Origin: DAOTXK01 sp034435395 | GTDB taxonomy: Bacteria > Chloroflexota > Anaerolineae > Aggregatilineales > Ch27 | Assembly (NCBI GenBank): GCA_034435395.1 | Contig: DAOTXK010000344.1 | Coordinates: forward strand, 1 to 18,584 | Reading direction: 5' to 3' | Length of the DNA stretch: 18,584 bases | Shown here: positions 1-7,580 of the stretch, in pieces | Layout of the letters: each line of letters begins with the position of its first letter | Position numbering within the stretch: position 1 is the first letter of the stretch | The notes under the pieces: model-generated | What the model saw: the letters and a program-made list of their open reading frames with translations, nothing else | Database searches by the model: none | Told to the model about the DNA's origin: nothing | Position numbers and translations under genes: made by a program

Positions 1-1842
1 CCCCGGCACCGTGACCAGCCCGTCAGCGTCCGCCGTCACCCAGCCGGAGGCGATGACGCTCCCGCCCGCCGCCTCGTTGCGCCAGTTGTAGGCCGCGCCC
101 GGCGTCACCACAAACTGCTGCACGCGGCGCGGCGTGATGTCCACGGTCTGCGTCCCGTAGGTGCTGCGCACGAAGACCGCCCACTGCGTCGGCAGGTCGA
201 CCGGCAGCGGCCCGAAGTTGAACCACCACGTTGACCATTCGAGCGTGTGGTTATAGCCGCCCGGCCCCGGCGGCGGCACCGGCAGGCTGGTGGAGGCGTT
301 GGTGAAGGCCGGCAGGCTCTCACTGCGACGGATGCCCATGGTGGCAAAGCCGCCCATCGGCACCTGCGGCAGGCCGAGCGGGGTATGGTCAGCGTCGTCG
401 ATGCGGCCCATAAAGGCGCGGTTCCCGGCATAAAAATGGGCGTAGATCGGCTGGCCTTCCGTGGCCCAGTCGATGGTGCGGTCCCGTGTGCCGTGGCTGA
501 TCCAGATGTAGGCCATCTCATCCCGGCGGCGCTGGTTGAGCTGTAAGGCCAGGTTCTGCCAGTCCCAGACGCCGGTGCCGCTGTAACCCCACACGTGCCC
601 GGCGAACGGCCCCCGAATCTCAACCGGCAGGTTGCGGCTGCGCGCCCCCCATTTCGACTCCAGCTCGGCCACCCAACGGGCTGAGACGGCGAAGTTGGTC
701 ATCGGCTGGCTGGCGAACACCGCCGCGAAGACGTTCGGGTACCGCTCGGCCAGCATTAACGCGCCCGTGCCGCCCATCGAGTGCCCGTAGGCGTAGACGC
801 GCTCCGGGTCCACCCGGAACTCAGGATTGCGGATCACGTCGAACACCGTCCGCAGCAGCCGCTCCTCGGTGTAGTTGACGATCGGGCCGGTCCGCACTGG
901 CCGCCCCGCCTGGCGATAATCGTGGGTGGCGCTGAAGCCGAAGTACCAGCTCTGGCTGGGGTCATCGGCAAAAACATGGATGGCGCAGAACCACGGCGAG
1001 CTGGGGGTGATGCCATACCGCGTCCCCCACCCTTCCATCTCCAGCACCAGCGGCAGCGTATCCCACACCCGCCCGCCGCACAACTCATCGGTGGGGATGC
1101 CGACGGAATAGTTGTAGGCGTACTGTTGGAGCTGCCCGGCCACCGGCGAATTGGCGGCCAGGCCCCCCAGACCATACCAGTTGTTGCCGGGGCGCGGCGC
1201 GTCATAGGTGACGTTGTAGGTCGCGTAGTCCATGAACTGGGTGTAGACGCGCCCTCTGCCATCTCCCGTTTGCCAGACCAGCACCGGCAGCGGGTTGTCC
1301 ACCGTCTCGGCCACCGGCCCAACCGTCATCGCCCGGCCCGGGTCGGGCCGTCCATTCACGACCGGCACGATGTGGTAATAAAACTCGCCTGGCTCGTGGG
1401 CTGTCCACACCAGCAGCCCGGTCCCGTCGGCCAGCTGGGGGCCGAGATCGGTGATCACGTAGTTCTCCATGCCGGGGTACAGGTCATGGTCGAACGCGAT
1501 CAGCCAGCGCCCCCGTTCCGTCCAGAAGATGGCCGAACCCTGCGGCACCTCGGCGACCAGCGCCTCCTCGGCCACCCCTTCGGCGGGCGGCGTCGGCTGG
1601 CGGTAGATGCGGTAAGTCACCCGCCCCTGGTCAGGGACCTCCGGCCACGTCAGGAAGGTCTGCCCGGCGCGGTGAAAAGCCTCCGGCGCGGCGGGCGGCG
1701 ATGACGCCATCGGGATCGCGCTGCCCGACGGCTGAGGATCGGAGTGAGCGGCAGCCGGCATCAGCAGCGGCCACAGCAGGCCCAGTGCACAGACCATGCC
1801 CACGACGCGAACCAGCCTCTTCGAAGAATAACCGTTCGACAT
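1..1842 (-). CDS. Secreted alpha/beta hydrolase (esterase/peptidase-like), C-terminus beyond left edge
   Basis: The minus-strand frame is open from ATG at 1842 to the window edge, giving 614 codons without a stop. GGAGGGAGG lies just upstream of the ATG. Residues 1-32 form a signal peptide (basic start, hydrophobic core, PAAA before HS), so the product is exported. Residues about 50-180 look like a fibronectin-III-like region. The hydrolase core has the nucleophile elbow GHSMGG with Ser355, a candidate acid Asp454 in SHGTRDRTID, and a candidate His486 in DDADHTPLG. The order Ser-Asp-His is the usual one for alpha/beta hydrolases of the esterase, PHB-depolymerase and prolyl-oligopeptidase-like groups. 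After the His a further beta-rich stretch continues off the window, perhaps another accessory domain. It is the last of three minus-strand genes but has a 209-bp gap upstream. The substrate cannot be read from sequence. The hydrolase fold is well supported; esterase versus peptidase is not resolved. Confidence 0.85.
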   Translation of the reverse strand, partial: MSNGYSSKRLVRVVGMVCALGLLWPLLMPAAAHSDPQPSGSAIPMASSPPAAPEAFHRAGQTFLTWPEVPDQGRVTYRIYRQPTPPAEGVAEEALVAEVPQGSAIFWTERGRWLIAFDHDLYPGMENYVITDLGPQLADGTGLLVWTAHEPGEFYYHIVPVVNGRPDPGRAMTVGPVAETVDNPLPVLVWQTGDGRGRVYTQFMDYATYNVTYDAPRPGNNWYGLGGLAANSPVAGQLQQYAYNYSVGIPTDELCGGRVWDTLPLVLEMEGWGTRYGITPSSPWFCAIHVFADDPSQSWYFGFSATHDYRQAGRPVRTGPIVNYTEERLLRTVFDVIRNPEFRVDPERVYAYGHSMGGTGALMLAERYPNVFAAVFASQPMTNFAVSARWVAELESKWGARSRNLPVEIRGPFAGHVWGYSGTGVWDWQNLALQLNQRRRDEMAYIWISHGTRDRTIDWATEGQPIYAHFYAGNRAFMGRIDDADHTPLGLPQVPMGGFATMGIRRSESLPAFTNASTSLPVPPPGPGGYNHTLEWSTWWFNFGPLPVDLPTQWAVFVRSTYGTQTVDITPRRVQQFVVTPGAAYNWRNEAAGGSVIASGWVTADADGLVTVPG

Positions 1843-1869
1843 CAGCCTCCCTCCTGCAATGATGACCAT

Positions 1870-1910
1870 CCTATATAACGATACCCCCCAATGGGCCTGC
1901 CATTGAGGGG
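1870..1910 (-). promoter_or_regulatory. Inverted repeat and -10-like element upstream of the secreted hydrolase
   Basis: Positions 1884-1910 form an inverted repeat: CCCC, one mismatch, CAATGG, loop GCCTG, CCATTG, mismatch, GGGG. Just downstream on the minus strand is an AT-rich TTATATAGG (1878-1870) that could be a -10. No -35 match lies 16-18 bp above it. The repeat occupies where a -35 would be, so it could be an operator. It could also be a weak terminator for the upstream gene, but no T-run follows. Confidence 0.35.
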
Positions 1911-2051
1911 AGAAGGCTCAGCAGATCGGGATGCGCTTGAGCAGCGGCGTCGAAGGAGTCATCCGCTCCAAGCGCGGGTTAGACGACCCAACTCAACGTG
2001 CGACCTGGGCAGGGCTGTCTCAAGTTGGCCAGGCTGAGGTCTGGTACAGGG

Positions 2052-2831
2052 CTATCCTCTCGGTGAGACCGCCGGCCTGTCGGGGACCACCGCGCCCAGG
2101 CGAAGAAGGTCGCGACCGACTAGGACATACCAGACCAGGCTCAGCAGCCCTCCGACCATCGCGATGAACAATGACATCGCGAAAAGAGCCTGGATGAAAT
2201 CTGACACGACCTCAAAAGCGAGCAGAAAGGCACCTCCTAGCAGCCCAGTAACAGCGGTCGTGCGCGCGAAGTGCTCGCTCCGGAGCATCAGCCCGGAGTT
2301 GAGAAGAGCCCCGGACTGGAGCAGCAGGAACGCCACGAATGTGCCGGGAGTGTGGCTCTCCCCCAGGGCCAGCATGGCCCGACCGGCCGCCACGATCGCG
2401 GCCCGCTGATCTTCAGTCGTTGCTGCGGCATACTGCCTGCTCAAGGCAAACATGGGAAACGCTGTGTTGCCTGCCAAGTAGACTCCTGCACCGACGACGG
2501 AGACGATCATCGCCAGGGCTGCCCAGGGTTCGTGGGAGGCTCTGAGCGCGCCGAACAATGCGAGGACCGTGGGAAACAGAAGAAGCACGACGATCATGTT
2601 GATGAGACCGAGATTGCGGAGGCCGAGAAACCAATTGTCGTGAAATAGGTCGAACCAGGTGAGGATAGTGACATCTTCTGGTGCCACGCGCTCGGCTCCG
2701 GGGAGAAAGGTGATGACGATTTCGGAAACCATGAAGAGAACGGTCAGGAATGCGGTGATCGCCCCGATGCGGTAGAACCGGCTCCAAGACTGGTGCCAAG
2801 CTGTGCTGTTGGTGCTCAACTTCGCAGTCAT
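2052..2831 (-). CDS. Six-helix integral membrane protein, DUF4386-like
   Basis: The product is 259 residues, starting at ATG 2831 with GAGGTG five bases upstream. Hydrophobic segments are at about 22-43, 72-93, 104-124, 162-182, 190-210 and 216-238, so six membrane helices are likely. A loop after helix 3 carries SRQYAAATTEDQRAAI. The length and the helix/loop pattern recall the DUF4386 family of uncharacterised bacterial membrane proteins, but this is pattern memory, not an alignment. The gene follows the response regulator by 65 bp on the same strand with no clear promoter between them, so co-transcription is possible. No catalytic or transport motif is visible. The function is unknown. Confidence 0.8.
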   Translation of the reverse strand: MTAKLSTNSTAWHQSWSRFYRIGAITAFLTVLFMVSEIVITFLPGAERVAPEDVTILTWFDLFHDNWFLGLRNLGLINMIVVLLLFPTVLALFGALRASHEPWAALAMIVSVVGAGVYLAGNTAFPMFALSRQYAAATTEDQRAAIVAAGRAMLALGESHTPGTFVAFLLLQSGALLNSGLMLRSEHFARTTAVTGLLGGAFLLAFEVVSDFIQALFAMSLFIAMVGGLLSLVWYVLVGRDLLRLGAVVPDRPAVSPRG

Positions 2832-2882
2832 TGTTCACCTCACAGGCTGCTAGCGGCGTTGTCGCGGCTTCTGAAGTGGATT

Positions 2883-2896
2883 GCCTCACAAGAGGC
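2883..2896 (-). other. Small perfect hairpin just after the response regulator stop
   Basis: GCCTC-ACAA-GAGGC directly follows the response regulator's TGA on the minus strand. There is no T-run after it, so it is not a normal intrinsic terminator. It may only be an RNA 3'-end or processing structure between this gene and the membrane-protein gene. Confidence 0.3.
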
Positions 2897-3583
2897 TCAG
2901 CGGTTGGCGAAGCGGTAACCCACCCCGCGCGAGGTCAGGATGTATTGCGGGCGCTGCGGGTCCTGTTCGATCTTCTGCCGCAGGTAATGGATGTAGAGCT
3001 TCAGGCTGTCGATGGCGTCAGCGTATTCCGGCCCCCAGGCTTCGGTGACCAGCTCGTTGCGGGTGATCACCCGCCCGGCGTTGCGCACCAGCACGCCCAG
3101 CAGGTTAAACTCCTTGGGCGTCAGGTGCACTGCCCGGCCCCGCACCCGCACTTCCCGGTTGAGGAAGTTGACGCGGAAGTCGCCGCCGTCAAAGACCAGC
3201 TCTTCGGAGATCGACGGCGCGGGCGCGCGGCGCAGATGGACACGCACGCGGGCCACCAGCTCGTCGTTGTCATACGGCTTGACGATGTAGTCGTCCGCGC
3301 CCATTTCCAGGCCCTTGACCACATCGCGGATCTCGCTGCGGGCGGTCAGGAAGATGATGGGCACGTCGGAAAGCTCGCGCAGGCGGCGGCACACCTCCCA
3401 CCCGTCCATCTCCGGCATCATGATGTCCAGCAGGACCAGATCGGGATGCGTCCGGTAGGCTTTCCGCAGGCCGTCCTCAGCCCGGTAGGCTTTGATCACT
3501 TCGTAGCCGCGCCGCTCCAGCAAAATCGAGATGAGTTGTACGGTGGTTTCCTCGTCGTCAATCACCAGGATCTTTTCGGCCAT
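2897..3583 (-). CDS. OmpR/PhoB-family response regulator (orphan)
   Basis: The product is 228 residues. The receiver domain (about 3-118) has the acidic pair Asp9-Asp10, phosphoacceptor Asp53 in LVLLDIMMPEMDG, switch Thr80 in FLTARS and Lys102 in VKPYD. The C-terminal winged helix (about 128-226) has LTPKEFNLLGVLVRNAGRV, then SLKLYIHYLRQKIE and the wing SRGVGYRF. This is the standard OmpR/PhoB layout, acting as a phosphorylation-controlled DNA-binding regulator in the cytoplasm. ATG 3583 was chosen because it starts right before the receiver fold and has ACGAGG nine bases upstream. A longer frame to 3757 adds 58 residues unlike any receiver domain. No histidine kinase gene is adjacent, so its partner and targets are unknown. 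The class is certain; the specific regulon is not. Confidence 0.96.
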   Translation of the reverse strand: MAEKILVIDDEETTVQLISILLERRGYEVIKAYRAEDGLRKAYRTHPDLVLLDIMMPEMDGWEVCRRLRELSDVPIIFLTARSEIRDVVKGLEMGADDYIVKPYDNDELVARVRVHLRRAPAPSISEELVFDGGDFRVNFLNREVRVRGRAVHLTPKEFNLLGVLVRNAGRVITRNELVTEAWGPEYADAIDSLKLYIHYLRQKIEQDPQRPQYILTSRGVGYRFANR

Positions 3584-3838
3584 GGGCGAGCCTCGTTTCC
3601 AGATGAAAAAAGGATTTAGAAGGGCGGGCCACTCAAACCCGACACAACGGATCACAACCTCAATTCTAACCGAACTGTAGCACGGAGCGATAGGCCGCGC
3701 AAGCCAGCCAGTACCAGGGTGGGGCGTCCGCCAGCGCATGGCTCCAGAAATGGACAATTTTAACTCTCGTTGGGATACTGTCGTAGGGGGTGCCCCGGAC
3801 TGTACGGGGACGAATGGCGTGGCTGAAATGCCGCGCGC
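3584..3838. other. Intergenic region upstream of the response regulator
   Basis: No gene is seen. On the minus strand a TAGAAT at 3668-3663 could be the response regulator's -10, without a convincing -35. CCCCG-gactgta-CGGGG at 3793-3809 can form a small hairpin. The stretch 3760-3838 has no recognisable coding signal. Confidence 0.5.
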
Positions 3839-4285
3839 CTAAAGGAACTGTCCAACCTTTCTACTTGGACCCACAACCGCAAAGGCTGTGGGTCCAGCGT
3901 CCAACTCTTCAAGCAAACGCCAAAACGCCAGGCGATGAAGATCCTCATCGTCTTCGATATAGACAGGTAGACGCCCCTTGTCCACCCGAACGACGTAAGC
4001 GTGACATGGCAAATCAGCAATCAATTGTGAAATATCTTGGATAATGCTTAGACGAGCTTCCCAGTTCAAGCGATCAAATGGTTTTTCTCCGCGCCGCAGA
4101 TCACGCCCTTTAATCTCAAAATCCTCTGCCTTGAAGTAACTGAACAACCCGCGTTTCAAAATCGTCAATTGTGCATCCATCAACTGACAGCGTTCAGCCG
4201 GGATAGCCAATCCGCCATAAACAAAGAACTGGGTTCGCCTATCGCGAAGCCCGGTTCCACTCTCATCGACGTAGCATAAAAACAT
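3839..4285 (-). CDS. Truncated DUF3800-family protein
   Basis: The product is 148 residues from ATG 4285; a GTG at 4306 in frame would add seven. The N-terminus FLCYVDESGTGLRDRRTQFFVYGGL is the hallmark of DUF3800, a family with an early YxDESG acidic motif that has been compared to RNase H-like nucleases. Family members are normally about 200-300 residues, with further conserved acidic positions in the second half. Here the frame ends shortly after RLLEELDAGPTAFAVVGPS, so the C-terminal half is missing. The point where family-like sequence fades coincides with a strong palindrome (3866-3896). The gene is visibly less GC-rich than acnA or rpoD, suggesting transfer. Its own promoter is well formed, so it may be expressed, but it is probably a decayed copy. 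ATG 4285 fits a leader of about 35 nt. Confidence 0.7.
   Translation of the reverse strand: MFLCYVDESGTGLRDRRTQFFVYGGLAIPAERCQLMDAQLTILKRGLFSYFKAEDFEIKGRDLRRGEKPFDRLNWEARLSIIQDISQLIADLPCHAYVVRVDKGRLPVYIEDDEDLHRLAFWRLLEELDAGPTAFAVVGPSRKVGQFL
3850..3905. repeat. Palindrome flanked by GTCCAAC direct repeats at the end of the DUF3800 gene
   Basis: TGGACCCACA (3866-3875) and TGTGGGTCCA (3887-3896) are perfect 10-bp arms around an 11-nt loop in which CC and GG can pair further. GTCCAAC occurs at 3850-3856 and again at 3899-3905, on either side. The layout resembles a small palindromic repeat element with a short target duplication. It overlaps the last codons of the truncated gene. Confidence 0.5.
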
Positions 4286-4326
4286 CCACGTAGACTCGCT
4301 TGGCACAGATAAAATAAGTGCCCTCT

Positions 4327-4356
4327 ATTATAAGCAGGAACTTCAGAGGACACCAA
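4327..4356 (-). promoter_or_regulatory. Sigma-70-type promoter of the DUF3800 gene
   Basis: On the minus strand TTGGTG (4356-4351), an 18-bp spacer and a perfect TATAAT (4332-4327). Predicted transcription start is near 4320, about 35 nt before ATG 4285. Confidence 0.6.
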
Positions 4357-4381
4357 GCCGCGCGATCAATGATGTTGCGAC

Positions 4382-7078
4382 TCATCCCTTTAGCATCTGT
4401 CGCAGCACGTACTGCAAGATGCCGCCGTGGCGGTAGTATTCCACCTCGACCGGGGTGTCCAGCCGGGCGATGGCCGGGAAGACCACCTCGGACCCGTCTT
4501 CGCGCCGCGCCCGGACCGTCACCGCCTGCCCTGGCCGGATGTCGTCGCTGATGCCCGCCACGCTGAAGACCTCGTACCCGGTCAGCCCCAGCGACTCAAC
4601 CGAGTCGCCTGCCTTGAACTCAAGGGGCAGCACGCCCATGCCCACCAGATTGCTCCGGTGGATGCGCTCAAAACTGGCCGCGATCACCGCCCGGACGCCC
4701 AGCAGCGCCGTGCCTTTGGCCGCCCAGTCGCGGGATGAGCCGGTGCCGTACTCCCGCCCCGCCAGCACCACCAGCGGCGTGCCTTCCGCCTGATACCGTT
4801 TCGCCGCTTGGTAGATGGTGGTTTGCTCCCCGCTCGGCAGGTGGAGGGTGTAGCCGCCCTCCACGCCCGGCACCAGGCGGTTGCGCAGGCGGATGTTGCC
4901 AAATGTGCCCCGCGTCATCACCCGGTCATTGCCGCGCCGCGAGCCGTAGGAGTTGAACCACGATGGCGTCACGCCGTGGTCCATCAGGTACTGCCCGGCA
5001 GGGCTGTCTTGGGGAATGGCCCCGGCGGGCGAGATGTGGTCCGTGGTGACCGAATCCCCCAGCACCGCCAGGACCCGCGCCCCGCAAATGTCCCGCAGCG
5101 GCTCCGGCTCCCGCGACAGGTCGAGGAAAAACGGCGGCTCCTGGATGTACGTCGAGGTGGGATCCCAGCGGTAGACCTGGGAAGCGCCGCTGTCGATGGC
5201 GTTCCAGGTCTCGTTGCCGTCGAACACGTTGGCGTACTGCTGGGCGAACATCTCCGGCCTGATCGAGGCGGCGATTGCCTCGGCGATCTCCTGCTGGGTG
5301 GGCCAGATATCCCGCAGGTAAACTGGCTGGCCGTCCTCGCCCCTGCCGATCGGGTCGTGGTACAGGTCGATGTCCACCGTGCCGGCCAGGGCGTAGGCCA
5401 CCACCAGCGGCGGAGAAGCCAGGTAGTTGGCCTTGCTGAGCGGGTTGATGCGCCCCTCGAAGTTGCGGTTGCCGCTCAGCACGCTGACCGCCACCAGGTC
5501 GGCTTCCTGGATGGCCTGCGCCACCTGGGCGGGCAGGGGGCCGCTGTTGCCAATGCAGGTGGTGCAGCCGTAGCCGACCACGTAAAAGCCCAGCTGTTCC
5601 AGGTAGGGCAGCAGGCCCGCCGCCTTCAGGTATTCGGTCACCACGCGGGAGCCGGGGGCCAGGCTGGTCTTGACATACGGCGGCGTCTTCAGGCCGCGCG
5701 CCACCGCCTTCCGGGCCAGCAGGCCCGCCCCCACCATCACCGAGGGATTGCTGGTGTTGGTGCAGCTGGTGATGGCGGCGATCACCACCGCCCCGTGCCC
5801 CAGCGCCAGGCGGCTCCCGTTGTGCGACAGGGTGGCCGTCCGCCGGAGGGCAGCCTCGTCCAGCGCGAAGCCGCGCTCGCTGGTCGGCGCGCGCAGGGCC
5901 TGGGCAAAGGCGGCCTTCACCTCAGACAGCCGGACGCGGTCCTGGGGGCGTTTCGGCCCGGCCAGACTCGGCTCGACCGTCCCCAGGTCCAGCTCCAGGG
6001 TACCGGTGAACACCGGGTCGGGCGTGTCGTCCGTCCGGAAGAGGCCCTGTTCCTTGGTATACCGCTCCACCAGGTCGATCAGCTCCCGGGGGCGGGCGGT
6101 GCGCGCCAGGTAACGGAGCGTCTCGTCGTCCACCGGGAAAAAGCCCATCGTCGCCCCATATTCGGGGGCCATGTTGGCGATGGTGGCCCGGTCCGGCAGG
6201 CTCATCGAACTGAGGCCGCTCCCATAGAACTCCACGAACTTGCCGACCACCCCCTTCTGGCGCAGCATCTGGGTTACGGTCAGCGTCAGGTCGGTGGCGG
6301 TCACGCCCTCGCCCAGCCGGCCGTAGAGTTTGAAACCGATCACCTCCGGGGTGAGCATGTAATAGGGCTGGCCGAGCATGGCCGCCTCCGCCTCGATGCC
6401 GCCCACGCCCCACCCCAGCACACCCAGGCCGTTGATCATGGTGGTGTGCGAATCCGTGCCCACCAGCGTATCCGGCATGGCCACGCCGTCGCGGGTCAGC
6501 ACGACCTGGGCCAGGTACTCCAGGTTCACCTGGTGCACGATGCCGGTCGCCGGGGGCACCACGCGGAAATTGGCAAACGCCTTCTGGCCCCAGTGCAGGA
6601 ACTCGTAACGCTCCCGGTTGCGCTCGAACTCCATCTCCGCGTTGACGCGCAGCGCGTCCGGCGTGCCGAAGCGGTCCACCTGCACCGAATGATCAACCAC
6701 CAGGTCGACCGGCACCCGCGGGTTGATACGGGATGGATCGCCGCCCAGCCGCGCCACCGCCGAGCGCAGCGCCGCCAGGTCCACCAGGGCGGGCACGCCG
6801 GTGAAATCCTGCAAGATCACCCGCCCCGGCAGGAAGGGTAGTTCCCGCCCTTCGCCCGCCGCGCCGTCCCAGTTCGCCAGCGCCGTGATGTCCTCGGCGG
6901 TGATCGTCTGGCCGTCCTCGTGGCGCAGCAGCGATTCCAGCAGCACTTTGATGGAAAACGGCAGCCGCTGCACGGGGGCGATGCCGTCTTCCTGTAATCT
7001 ATTCAGTCGATAAAACGCCACTTCAGCCCCGTCCGCTGTGCGGAGCGTGGCCCGTGCGCCAAACGTGTCTTTAACCAT
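4382..7078 (-). CDS. acnA: Aconitate hydratase A
   Basis: The product is 898 residues, the usual AcnA/IRP length of about 890-900. It interconverts citrate and isocitrate via cis-aconitate in the TCA cycle, in the cytoplasm. Cys439 (AITSCTNTSNPS), Cys505 and Cys508 (GYGCTTCIGNSGP) are the three ligands of the [4Fe-4S] cluster. Other family signatures are QDFTGVPALVDLAALR, DLVVDHSVQVDRFG and GTDSHTTMINGLGVLGWGVGGIEAE. The C-terminal swivel domain has GREYGTGSSRDWAAKG and SFERIHRSNLVGMGVLPLEF. The start could be ATG 7084 or 7078. 7078 is preferred because GAGG sits six bases before it but directly touches the ATG at 7084. The gene is divergent from rpoD and has an extended -10 about 42 nt upstream. 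It is intact, with no sign of damage. Confidence 0.97.
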   Translation of the reverse strand: MVKDTFGARATLRTADGAEVAFYRLNRLQEDGIAPVQRLPFSIKVLLESLLRHEDGQTITAEDITALANWDGAAGEGRELPFLPGRVILQDFTGVPALVDLAALRSAVARLGGDPSRINPRVPVDLVVDHSVQVDRFGTPDALRVNAEMEFERNRERYEFLHWGQKAFANFRVVPPATGIVHQVNLEYLAQVVLTRDGVAMPDTLVGTDSHTTMINGLGVLGWGVGGIEAEAAMLGQPYYMLTPEVIGFKLYGRLGEGVTATDLTLTVTQMLRQKGVVGKFVEFYGSGLSSMSLPDRATIANMAPEYGATMGFFPVDDETLRYLARTARPRELIDLVERYTKEQGLFRTDDTPDPVFTGTLELDLGTVEPSLAGPKRPQDRVRLSEVKAAFAQALRAPTSERGFALDEAALRRTATLSHNGSRLALGHGAVVIAAITSCTNTSNPSVMVGAGLLARKAVARGLKTPPYVKTSLAPGSRVVTEYLKAAGLLPYLEQLGFYVVGYGCTTCIGNSGPLPAQVAQAIQEADLVAVSVLSGNRNFEGRINPLSKANYLASPPLVVAYALAGTVDIDLYHDPIGRGEDGQPVYLRDIWPTQQEIAEAIAASIRPEMFAQQYANVFDGNETWNAIDSGASQVYRWDPTSTYIQEPPFFLDLSREPEPLRDICGARVLAVLGDSVTTDHISPAGAIPQDSPAGQYLMDHGVTPSWFNSYGSRRGNDRVMTRGTFGNIRLRNRLVPGVEGGYTLHLPSGEQTTIYQAAKRYQAEGTPLVVLAGREYGTGSSRDWAAKGTALLGVRAVIAASFERIHRSNLVGMGVLPLEFKAGDSVESLGLTGYEVFSVAGISDDIRPGQAVTVRARREDGSEVVFPAIARLDTPVEVEYYRHGGILQYVLRQMLKG

Positions 7079-7119
7079 ACCCATCCTCGTTTTCCCGTAG
7101 CAAGCGCCGAGCGCTCCCC

Positions 7120-7128
7120 ATCATACCA
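7120..7128 (-). promoter_or_regulatory. Extended -10 element of acnA
   Basis: On the minus strand TGGTATGAT: a TGn extension directly before TATGAT (7125-7120). No good -35 lies above it, which an extended -10 can tolerate. The predicted leader to ATG 7078 is about 35 nt and can form a short AGCGC-TCG-GCGCT hairpin. Confidence 0.5.
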
Positions 7129-7319
7129 CAAAATCGGCCCAAAATCGTCAGGTTATTCCACAGCTTCGCAGGGCGCGCCTACCCAATTAGATGTTGGCCT
7201 GGCCCGTTGGTGACCAGCCAGGTTGGAAATGCGTTAGAGATTGGCGAATTTGTGAGTAATTTCATCGATTTCATTGTATGATAAATATGGAACATACATC
7301 CGGCATCTGGCGGGGATCA

Positions 7320-7347
7320 CCCCCATATATGGGCCCATATATGGGGG
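7320..7347. promoter_or_regulatory. Perfect 28-bp palindrome upstream of rpoD (candidate operator)
   Basis: The 28 bases read the same on both strands with no mismatch. The palindrome contains two copies of CCATATATGG (7323-7332 and 7335-7344), each itself palindromic, with centres 12 bp apart. It ends one base before a consensus TTGACA (7349-7354). This position is typical of an operator for a dimer or pair of dimers. The cognate protein is unknown. Confidence 0.6.
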
Positions 7348-7348
7348 C

Positions 7349-7375
7349 TTGACACCCCACTTATAATGGTATAGG
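7349..7375 (+). promoter_or_regulatory. Candidate upstream promoter P1 of rpoD
   Basis: A perfect TTGACA (7349-7354) is followed by TATAAT after only 7 bp (7362-7367) and by TATAGG after 15 bp (7370-7375). Neither spacing is ideal, and 15 bp with TATAGG is the less bad pairing. It could drive the leader ORF at 7382 and then rpoD. Confidence 0.35.
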
Positions 7376-7381
7376 AGCACA

Positions 7382-7426
7382 ATGGCAGCCTGGCGGGCGC
7401 GGGGTGGACGGCACATCGAGGCCTGA
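7382..7426 (+). CDS. Candidate 14-residue leader ORF upstream of rpoD
   Basis: ATG 7382 has AGGAG four bases upstream (7373-7377) and opens a 14-codon frame (MAAWRARGGRHIEA) ending in TGA. It lies between candidate promoter P1 and the main rpoD promoter. The good ribosome site is the only support; no homology is recognised and it may be chance. Confidence 0.2.
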   Translation: MAAWRARGGRHIEA

Positions 7427-7454
7427 TTCTCATCCAATCCTAACCCATCCACCC

Positions 7455-7483
7455 TTCAGAAAAAACTATACTTGTGCTAAAAT
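7455..7483 (+). promoter_or_regulatory. Main rpoD promoter with extended -10
   Basis: TTCAGA (7455-7460), a 17-bp spacer and TAAAAT (7478-7483) preceded by TGC, an extended -10. Predicted start is near 7490, giving a leader of about 90 nt to GTG 7581. The promoter lies inside the longer open frame starting at 7404, which argues against that longer start. Confidence 0.65.
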
Positions 7484-7580
7484 GGGAAGATTGATTGCCG
7501 CCATAAAAACTGGATGCGCTCGCCTGAAGGCTGCCACACGCATCCAACCAACTTCAACTCAGGGAGGCAACATAAGGTCC

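Noticed and set aside
4808..6841. 677-residue open frame on the plus strand opposite acnA
   Set aside because: It lies entirely antisense to an intact aconitase, is rich in His/Arg/Gly/Gln with no family motif, and reflects GC-rich codon bias.
7153..7162. DnaA-box-like TTATTCCACA between acnA and rpoD
   Set aside because: It has an extra T compared with TTATnCACA, stands alone, and no replication gene or AT-rich origin lies nearby.
7404..7580. N-terminal extension of RpoD from GTG 7404 or ATG 7482
   Set aside because: The extension overlaps the main promoter, lacks a ribosome site and has no sigma-factor similarity.
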